A stretch of 5,118 nt of DNA, taken from NCBI GenBank assembly GCA_964654535.1, contig CAZZIZ010000231.1, positions 1 to 5,118 on the forward strand. The letters run 5' to 3'. A program made the position numbers and the translations under genes. Source of the DNA: CAZZIZ01 sp964654535 (GTDB taxonomy: Bacteria; Bacteroidota; Bacteroidia; Chitinophagales; UBA2359). Under the pieces are notes generated by a model that searched no databases, was not told the DNA's origin, and was given only the letters and a program-made list of their open reading frames with translations. Positions 1-4,714 of the stretch are shown here, piece by piece; the first letter of the stretch is position 1, and every line of letters begins with the position of its first letter.

Positions 1-1438
1 ATGAAGGACTTTGTGATGAAACAAATGCAGTAACATTTGAGTAGTCACTATCTCCAAGATTGAGCGAATAGAAAATCTCAGACATGGTCGAAAATATAAT
101 GTCAACTGTGCCATCATTGTTTAGGTCATAAACCTCGATTTTTTGAATTTCCACATTCGACTCAAATAAGATATCAGGCTCACCAAAACTTCCATCCGAA
201 TTCTGAAAACAAGCAAGTACCTTTTGTTCATCGAGGCAATAGGTTAGAACATCTTCAAACCCATCTCCATTGAGATCGAGCACCTTCGTATGGATTGGGC
301 TAACGCATTTGAATGAAATAATTTCTCTATTGTCAAAGACGTGCCCTGGCGTATTTTCAAACCAACTGATTTCATTAGAAAATTCATAGGCAGCAACTAG
401 GTCAACATTGCCATCGTTGTTTAGGTCTCCGGGAACTATATAAAATCTACTTATATCGGTCCAGGCGCTTCCAGAAACATCAATTAGTCCAAATGATAGG
501 CTGTTGTCTCCCTTATTTTCAATCCATAAAACTTCGTTGTTCTCATAATTGGTTAAAAACCCAGTAAATATATCTAGATCACCATCATTGTCTATATCCG
601 CTGTGGCGGCGTTCAGAAATCTTGCGCTTTGGAAGAAGACCCCAGGCAAATATCCGTCTTCACTACTTTCGTAATATTGGAAACCTCGATGGGCTTCGGT
701 ACCCCCATCGGAAGTGGTACTATAGAAAATATCGAGCTTTCCATCACCAGAAAAGTCAGCAGCACTTATTGAGCTGTAGTTGTATCCAAGAAATAAGATG
801 CTTTCGGAAAAATTGCTTAGGCTTTCCTGCGAGTATACTCTGGTATTCTGAATAACATCTTGTAAACCATTTCCATCAAAATCGCCGACTAGTAAGTTTC
901 TGCCTGGGCCTGATGCAGGTACGTCTTGTGCAGTAAAAACGAAATCTCCTTGGTTATAGAGAATGCGAAAATCACTTGAGCGACCTAGAACTATGTCTGG
1001 GAATCCATTGTTATCCATATCTCCTAAAGAAGCTTCGAAGGTCTGACCGTTAGAACCAATGTTAATGCTTTCTGTAAAGTTTGCAGATCCATCGTTGAGT
1101 GCTATTATTAAACTTCCAGCACCGTCGCTGCTTAAAATGTCTTGATCCCCGTCGTTATCGAAATCGGCAATTCCTCTAATCCCATTAGCGATATGGGATA
1201 GGCTTACCACTTTACCAAAGTTTCCGTCACCTAGATTTGGCAAGTAACCTTCGGCGTTGTTGCTGAAGCCGTCGAAGACGATTTCGTTTAATCCGTCGCC
1301 ATTGAGGTCAGCGATGTAAGGCTCCCGAGGTGCTGGACTATCTGTTTTTATTAGGACTTGCTTTTCAACAAACTGATCTTGACCCTGAACAGTGTCAAGC
1401 AGCAAAAACGGAATAAGTAAAAAGAAAAATCTACTCAC
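1..1438 (-). CDS. Secreted FG-GAP/VCBS repeat protein, C-terminus cut by the window edge
   Basis: An open frame of 479 codons runs without a stop to the left edge. The protein begins with a signal peptide (MSRFFFLLIPFLLL, likely cleaved after about VQG, residue 19), so it should be exported. Nine calcium-loop motifs of the type DxDxDGxxD begin at residues 44, 92, 140, 186, 228, 281, 338, 388 and 438, spaced 42-57 residues apart, for example DFDNDGDQDI and DIDNDGDLDI. This is the FG-GAP/VCBS pattern of integrin-alpha-like beta-propellers. In Bacteroidetes such proteins are often surface or secreted proteins sent out by the type IX system, but the C-terminal sorting domain would lie outside the window. 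The start is GTG at 1438: no ATG lies upstream in frame, a stop sits at 1450-1448, and the signal peptide begins at once. TTG at 1444 is an alternative. No enzyme domain is visible; adhesion or glycan binding is only a guess. Confidence 0.88.
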   Translation of the reverse strand, partial: MSRFFFLLIPFLLLDTVQGQDQFVEKQVLIKTDSPAPREPYIADLNGDGLNEIVFDGFSNNAEGYLPNLGDGNFGKVVSLSHIANGIRGIADFDNDGDQDILSSDGAGSLIIALNDGSANFTESINIGSNGQTFEASLGDMDNNGFPDIVLGRSSDFRILYNQGDFVFTAQDVPASGPGRNLLVGDFDGNGLQDVIQNTRVYSQESLSNFSESILFLGYNYSSISAADFSGDGKLDIFYSTTSDGGTEAHRGFQYYESSEDGYLPGVFFQSARFLNAATADIDNDGDLDIFTGFLTNYENNEVLWIENKGDNSLSFGLIDVSGSAWTDISRFYIVPGDLNNDGNVDLVAAYEFSNEISWFENTPGHVFDNREIISFKCVSPIHTKVLDLNGDGFEDVLTYCLDEQKVLACFQNSDGSFGEPDILFESNVEIQKIEVYDLNNDGTVDIIFSTMSEIFYSLNLGDSDYSNVTAFVSSQSPS

Positions 1439-1491
1439 GGCCAAAATTTACATCAAAATGAAGATATAAATTATATAGGCAGTCTGAATTA
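1439..1491. other. Short AT-rich gap between two minus-strand genes
   Basis: These 53 bases separate the small membrane-protein gene from the FG-GAP gene. On the minus strand there is a near match to the Bacteroidetes -7 box (TAAATTTTG, one base too long), but it lies next to the GTG start, too close to be a normal promoter. No terminator hairpin is seen, so read-through from the upstream pair is possible. Confidence 0.3.
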
Positions 1492-1674
1492 TTATAGAGT
1501 ATTTCTAAGCGGCTTGCTCGTTATTACGAAGAAAGCCAATGGAGGTGTTATTAAAAGACAAAGTGCCAACGCATAGATAAAACTGATTTCACGCTGCTGA
1601 CTCTCTTGTCTGCACATCATTACAGTTAAGAAGATGCCAAGTAAAACGAGAATGCCAATCAAAAAACTCTGCAT
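1492..1674 (-). CDS. Small two-helix membrane protein, coupled to the TetR gene
   Basis: This 60-residue protein is not a family I recognise. It is almost all hydrophobic: helix 1 spans residues 3-21, a polar loop RQESQQRE follows at 22-29, and helix 2 spans 30-51 with a PP kink. A short basic tail ends it. It should sit in the inner membrane as a hairpin. I chose ATG at 1674 because this A is also the last base of the TetR stop codon (TAATG), a classic translational-coupling overlap, and because GGAG lies five bases upstream. A longer frame to GTG at 1710 would overlap the regulator by 37 bases and add a poorly hydrophobic stretch. The tight pairing suggests it is made together with the regulator and may be linked in function, for example as a sensor or as a target. 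That link is inference. Confidence 0.7.
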   Translation of the reverse strand: MQSFLIGILVLLGIFLTVMMCRQESQQREISFIYALALCLLITPPLAFFVITSKPLRNTL

Positions 1675-2261
1675 TAGGACTCCACTTTCCGCAAACCACC
1701 AATCAAACACTGAATCATAGTCTGCTCCAGTTCTATTTGGTTAACACGTTTGTTTTTGTTCGACCAGGCGTAAAGACCACGTAGGGTAGAGAGGATTGAG
1801 AATGTTACGAGATCTATGTTTACGTCTAGTAGGTAACCGTCCTCAACACAGGCGCGAACTATTTTCTTAAAGTTCTTATCGTAAGCATCGCGGGAGTCGA
1901 CGAACTTATCTTTTGATTCGCCTTCCAAATGAACCCACTCGCTATTGATTAATGCAATGGCATCGGGATGCTCAACGGTTAGCTTTACGTGCAATGCAAC
2001 CAGACGTTCAAGCTTATCGATGTCGCGCAGTTTGGACTCGGTTATATCTTCCATGCCTTTGGTAAACGCCTCCACAACTTCTAGCAATAGTTCATCAAGA
2101 ATTTGTTGCTTGGAAGAAATGTGGTTGTACAGACTTGGCGCCTCCATATTCATTTCGCGAGCTATGTCGCGCACCGAAGTAGCGGCGTAACCCTTCTCGC
2201 GAAAGAGTTTTGACGAGACGGAGAGTATTTGAGCCTTTTTGGTCTGCGTAAGCATAAGCAT
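1674..2261 (-). CDS. TetR/AcrR-family transcriptional regulator
   Basis: The 195-residue length is typical of TetR repressors. The N-terminal DNA-binding domain is clear: a first helix around KAQILSVSSKLFREKGY (residues 9-25), then a helix-turn-helix with TSVRDIAREM (28-37) and the recognition helix MEAPSLYNHI (39-48), followed by SSKQQILDELL. The C-terminal part (about 65-195) is all-helical and variable, as expected for the ligand-binding and dimerisation domain; its ligand cannot be told. The MEAPSLYNHI-SSK style recalls TetR proteins near fatty-acid or phenylacetate genes in Bacteroidetes, a weak recollection only. ATG at 2261 is the longest ATG start; ATG at 2255 (193 residues) is equally good. 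The open frame extends to TTG at 2312, but those residues are unlike a TetR N-terminus. It is followed with a one-base overlap by the small membrane-protein gene. Confidence 0.92.
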   Translation of the reverse strand: MLMLTQTKKAQILSVSSKLFREKGYAATSVRDIAREMNMEAPSLYNHISSKQQILDELLLEVVEAFTKGMEDITESKLRDIDKLERLVALHVKLTVEHPDAIALINSEWVHLEGESKDKFVDSRDAYDKNFKKIVRACVEDGYLLDVNIDLVTFSILSTLRGLYAWSNKNKRVNQIELEQTMIQCLIGGLRKVES

Positions 2262-2282
2262 CAATATTAGTGAGAAATGTTG
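2262..2282. promoter_or_regulatory. Imperfect palindrome touching the TetR start, candidate operator
   Basis: CAATATT and AATGTTG form a 7-base inverted repeat with one mismatch around a 7-base spacer, directly before the start codon of the regulator. TetR proteins usually bind such sites and repress their own gene. No good Bacteroidetes -7 box was found upstream, so the promoter is not placed. AT-rich sequence makes chance similarity quite possible. Confidence 0.25.
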
Positions 2283-2332
2283 AATAATTGGTAAAAGTGT
2301 GGACCCTAGCAAGGCGATGGACTGTCGGATTT

Positions 2333-2486
2333 ACGCGTGAGGGATGGAGGCCTTTGTGGAGCTCCTGTTGGCAAAAGCAAGAAAAGCACTTAGCTCCCTA
2401 GAGCTAGATGTGCTTTTTGCTTTTGCCAGAACAGAGCGACGGCCGAGAGCCCGACCCTTTGCGCAGCAAGAAGGGGCACGCCCAAA
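2333..2486 (+). repeat. Structured repeat element L, inward-facing copy left of ssrA
   Basis: This 154-base non-coding element shares its ends and internal blocks with element R on the other strand. In order it holds: the 15-base start ACGCGTGAGGGATGG (2333-2347); a long hairpin at 2370-2427 with arms of 20 and 18 bases, then TAGCTC/GAGCTA and a CCTA loop (2397-2400); a GAGCGA block; AGCCCGACCC (2448-2457); a small hairpin at 2455-2475 (CCCTT/AAGGG outside, TGC/GCA inside, loop GCA); and the end GGGGCACGCCCAAA (2473-2486). GCGTG (2335-2339) can pair with CACGC (2477-2481) to close the element. Sequence between the blocks differs from R but stays paired. Open frames running through it depend on the N gap and are not genes. 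It begins 71 bases before the TetR start and points away from it. Confidence 0.8.
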
Positions 2487-2500
2487 CAAAAAAGCCAACC

Positions 2501-2600
2501 NNNNNNNNNNNNNNNNNNNNNNNNNNNNNNNNNNNNNNNNNNNNNNNNNNNNNNNNNNNNNNNNNNNNNNNNNNNNNNNNNNNNNNNNNNNNNNNNNNNN
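2501..2600. other. Scaffold gap of exactly 100 N
   Basis: A run of exactly 100 N normally marks a join of unknown size. The 13 bases before it (2488-2500) and the 13 after it (2601-2613) are identical, AAAAAAGCCAACC. The two contig ends may therefore simply overlap, in which case nothing is missing and element L would run almost straight into the ssrA terminator. A real insertion of repeats cannot be excluded. Confidence 0.95.
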
Positions 2601-2633
2601 AAAAAAGCCAACCCAAAAAATGAGTCGGCTTTT
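2601..2633 (-). terminator. Intrinsic terminator of the tmRNA gene
   Basis: Read on the minus strand, AAAAGCCGAC (2633-2624) pairs with GTTGGCTTTT (2612-2603) over ten positions with one G-U pair and an 11-base loop, and ends in a run of six T. It starts 11 bases after the tmRNA discriminator base and fits a rho-independent terminator for ssrA. The T run touches the N gap. Confidence 0.75.
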
Positions 2634-2644
2634 GTAAAACGGAG

Positions 2645-3009
2645 TGGAGCTGGCGGGAATTGAACCCGCGTCCATATATTGGCTCAATGAGCTTTCTACA
2701 CGTTTAGTATCCTCTTAATTTTCGAGAAAGTTCGGGTTGGGAAACCCACCTTAAACAATCCTTAGTTCCTTAATTTCGCGCGACGGTCGGAACAACTCCG
2801 CCACGCTATCCCAGCGTGTTATGCCCACATTTCCCCGGCTAGGAGGAGGGGAAAGGGACAAAAGCTAACAAGTACCTGGTACTAGGCAGCTAAAGACAAG
2901 TTAGACTCGCCATATAAAAAAGTGTTTCACCTTAATTTTTACGCGCCAAATGTGACATGCGCGACGTGCTTACTTAAAAAGAACAATACTGTCGAAGCCG
3001 GTCAGCCCC
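2645..3009 (-). ncRNA. ssrA: Transfer-messenger RNA (tmRNA)
   Basis: tmRNA frees ribosomes stalled on broken mRNA and tags the unfinished protein for proteolysis, working with SmpB. The 5' end GGGGCTGACCGGCTTCGACA is the conserved tmRNA start. GGGGCTG pairs fully (one G-U) with CAGCTCC near the 3' end to make the 7-base-pair acceptor stem. A T arm with GCGGG/CCCGC and loop TTCAATT is seen at about 2654-2670. The resume frame starts at about 2911 and encodes (A)GESNLSLAA, then TAG. Hairpins expected for the pseudoknot region are visible, such as CACGC/GCGTG around 2802-2818. The discriminator A at 2645 is followed by CTCC, so the 3' CCA is not encoded and must be added by tRNA nucleotidyltransferase. 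Its promoter and terminator both fit, so it is likely a single-gene transcript. Confidence 0.96.
2882..2911 (-). other. tmRNA proteolysis tag reading frame
   Basis: The codons from GGC (2911) read G-E-S-N-L-S-L-A-A and end with TAG at 2884-2882, preceded in use by the alanine charged on tmRNA. The start GE, the N at position 4 and the terminal LAA match the Bacteroidetes tag pattern and the ClpXP degradation signal. The usual YALAA-type ending is LSLAA here. The exact resume codon is inferred from the tag pattern. Confidence 0.85.
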
Positions 3010-3015
3010 GTCTAG

Positions 3016-3043
3016 CAAAGGTACAATACTTATTTCGTGCCAA
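3016..3043 (-). promoter_or_regulatory. ssrA promoter, Bacteroidetes type
   Basis: On the minus strand TACCTTTG (3023-3016) is a perfect match to the -7 consensus TAnnTTTG of the Bacteroidetes housekeeping sigma factor. TTG (3043-3041) lies 17 bases upstream at the -33 position. The mature tmRNA 5' end is six bases after the -7 box, so transcription may start at or very near it. Confidence 0.8.
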
Positions 3044-3078
3044 TAGTTCCCGTGTTTTGAAAATAATGTTGATTTGAT

Positions 3079-3270
3079 TTTGGGCGTGCCCCAAAACTAT
3101 CTGAGCTGCGCTCAAAGTTTTGGGTCGGGCTGTTCCGGTGCTCCGCTTCGCTCCGGTCGCTTTCTTGCTTTCGTAAAGTATGTCCTTCTACCGCTAGGGC
3201 GGTAAGTCCAAACTACTCCAGCAAAAGCGACTGCTCCCATTCGGTCGCACACCTCCCATCCCTCACGCGT
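3079..3270 (-). repeat. Structured repeat element R, inverted copy right of ssrA
   Basis: This 192-base element is read on the minus strand. It starts with ACGCGTGAGGGATGG (3270-3256), 17 bases after the stop codon of the aspartic-protease/PDZ gene, so it probably lies in that transcript's 3' end. A long hairpin follows at 3231-3156: outer stem GTCGCTTT/AAAGCGAC, an imperfect middle, and tip ACCGC/GCGGT with loop CCTA (3198-3195). Next come a GAGC-rich block, AGCCCGACCC, a small hairpin (3124-3090; CCCAAAACT/AGTTTTGGG outside, TGAGC/GCTCA inside, loop GCA), and the end GGGGCACGCCCAAA (3092-3079). No T run follows, so it is not an ordinary intrinsic terminator. It ends 36 bases before the ssrA -33 box. 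No open frame here looks coding. Confidence 0.8.
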
Positions 3271-3287
3271 CAATGCTCAGGGCTTAA

Positions 3288-4532
3288 TTAAATAACCTCT
3301 CTAGTACGGAGGGTCACATGAAAGATGTCTGATCCACGTTGAATTAGCAGATTAAGTTTCTTGCCGTTCTTAGCTTTTTCCAAAGTAGCTAGGGCTTCTC
3401 TTAATGTCATGGATTTTGAATCTAAACCCTGAATGGCCAGTATGATATCGCCTGCCTGCAGTCCAATTTCGTGGGCGGGTGTTCCCTTGACTACACGATC
3501 TACTTCTACGGTGCTTAGTAGGTTATCTGTATTTCTAAGTTGCAAGCCTGTATTGCTAAATCGAAACGCTTTTCTTACTCTTGGAGTTTTCCTTAGCAAG
3601 AGGGTAGCGTTTTGATAATCGTATATGCAAACAAATCGATTCAATATTTCTCCACCAATACTTCCCGATTGTTCTTTCTTATCTTCTAAAAATCGCACAG
3701 AAGCTTCTGCCGGAAAGGAGCCAATTAAATTTTTGAAGGTGGTATCTCCAATATCCAGCGAACTGACTCTGCTCATTTTGCCAGACAAATCGCCAGCTAG
3801 GCCACTGCCTAAAGAAACATTAACGCTTGGCTGATCTGCATTTAATTTTCTATCGGCAAAAGAATTAAAAGTCAAGCCCAGCGCCGAGCCAGAATCTATC
3901 AGGACTTCGCATTGCTCGCAGCTTTCGTCTTGGTCTTTTGCGTTTACGCTTATATATGGTTTGCCGTCCCTGATGTTCAAAGGGATTTTTTCGAATCTGC
4001 GTTTTCGGCCTTTCCAGAACTTTGGATTGTACAGCGTTAAGCGCTCTTTTGCATAATCTATCCTTATAGGTATGTCTTTAAACAAGTCGAAACCAATAAG
4101 TCCATGAACTTCCACGCCCAAATATTTTTCAATCTCGTGCTCGGCCCCTTCGGGTAATATGAGTAAGCCTTTGTTTTCCGCCTTGAGACCTCCTATTTGC
4201 ATTTCTATTAAAGTCGCTATGGAAGCTTCTATTTCGTCGCCGTCTCCTAGTCCCAATATGGTTACTGTTCTATGCGGGTCGATGAAAAAGAGGTTGCCCA
4301 GCTCGTGGTCGAAGAGTATGGTGTTGCGGACGCCCGTATCTAGGATGAGCTTGAGATTCAGGATTTTATTCAGCACCACAGGCACGATAACCAGGTTGTT
4401 GACCACTTCTATATCGAAGCTCTCAGAACGTTGGTTCTTCTTGAATTGAAAGCCAATAAGCTCATTAGCCATAGAGAATGAGCAACTTAGGAGCAGTCCT
4501 ACTAGAGAAATTGTAATATGACGGAGCATCAT
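3288..4532 (-). CDS. Exported aspartic-protease-like protein with PDZ domain
   Basis: The 414-residue protein opens with a signal peptide (hydrophobic core 8-19). Cleavage after SMA (residue 22) is likely; a lipoprotein cysteine at 17 (LLSC) is less likely. Two retropepsin-like lobes follow. The first has LILDTGVRNT with the catalytic-type DTG at 65-67 and a later GLIGFDLF (144-151). The second has VLIDSGSALG with DSG at 213-215 and GSIGGEIL (290-297). Both lobes keep the aspartate, so a single-chain two-lobe active site is possible. A PDZ domain covers about 328-414, with VVKGTPAHEIGLQAGDIILAI typical of the peptide-binding fold. This layout is common in Bacteroidetes; its substrates are unknown to me, and periplasmic protein cleavage is inferred. 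Cysteines 205 and 208 lie just before DSG. ATG at 4532 is followed at once by a second ATG at 4529; either could be used. It is divergent from rpsP. Confidence 0.9.
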   Translation of the reverse strand: MMLRHITISLVGLLLSCSFSMANELIGFQFKKNQRSESFDIEVVNNLVIVPVVLNKILNLKLILDTGVRNTILFDHELGNLFFIDPHRTVTILGLGDGDEIEASIATLIEMQIGGLKAENKGLLILPEGAEHEIEKYLGVEVHGLIGFDLFKDIPIRIDYAKERLTLYNPKFWKGRKRRFEKIPLNIRDGKPYISVNAKDQDESCEQCEVLIDSGSALGLTFNSFADRKLNADQPSVNVSLGSGLAGDLSGKMSRVSSLDIGDTTFKNLIGSFPAEASVRFLEDKKEQSGSIGGEILNRFVCIYDYQNATLLLRKTPRVRKAFRFSNTGLQLRNTDNLLSTVEVDRVVKGTPAHEIGLQAGDIILAIQGLDSKSMTLREALATLEKAKNGKKLNLLIQRGSDIFHVTLRTREVI

Positions 4533-4714
4533 TGTTCTAGAAATTACGTATAAAAGCTGATTTTGAATGTCTTCGGGATTTCATTGGTATAGTATGCCTA
4601 AATCGCAATTCTACTAGGCGAAAATGACTTGTTTTAGCTATTTTTGCCGCTTCGAAAAAACCCGCGCTGGTTTACCAATGACGGGAATCGTTTAACTATT
4701 AATAATTTTGACTT
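4533..4714. other. Divergent intergenic region between the PDZ gene and rpsP
   Basis: This 182-base region must carry promoters in both directions. For rpsP a -7 box is seen (separate entry). For the minus-strand PDZ gene no perfect TAnnTTTG was found; TAATTTCT about ten bases before its start is a poor match. A small nested hairpin at 4661-4685 (CCCG/CGGG outside, TGGT/ACCA inside) would lie in the rpsP leader. Confidence 0.5.
4639..4646 (+). promoter_or_regulatory. Candidate -7 box of the rpsP promoter
   Basis: TATTTTTG matches TAnnTTTG exactly and would give a leader of about 60 bases. No TTG is found at the -33 distance, so the call is moderate. A second exact match, TAATTTTG at 4703-4710, is only four bases from the ATG and would start transcription inside the gene. 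Confidence 0.5.

Noticed and set aside
622..855. 77-codon plus-strand frame
   Set aside because: It lies opposite the clear FG-GAP coding frame and its product has no recognisable feature.
1675..1710. Longer start at GTG 1710 for the small membrane protein
   Set aside because: It would overlap the regulator by 37 bases; ATG 1674 has the coupling overlap and an upstream GGAG.
1945..2190. 81-codon plus-strand frame
   Set aside because: It is the antisense shadow of the TetR gene, rich in serine as such shadows often are.
2254..2268. TAATATTG near the TetR start as a -7 promoter box
   Set aside because: It has one mismatch and touches the start codon, so a transcript from it would lack the start.
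2262..2312. Longer TetR start at TTG 2312 (212 residues)
   Set aside because: A weak start codon, and the added residues do not resemble a TetR N-terminus; two ATG codons lie at the expected place.
2331..2687. Open frames on both strands across the N gap, up to 118 codons
   Set aside because: They are open only because N bases give no stop codons, and they cover a hairpin repeat, a terminator and the end of tmRNA.
2333..3270. Composite transposon carrying ssrA
   Set aside because: There is no transposase and no target-site duplication next to the outer inverted repeats.
2333..3270. CRISPR array
   Set aside because: Only two copies, inverted and about 600 bases apart, without regular spacers.
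3433..4449. Three plus-strand frames of 60-96 codons
   Set aside because: All lie opposite the aspartic-protease/PDZ gene, which has clear motifs in its own frame.
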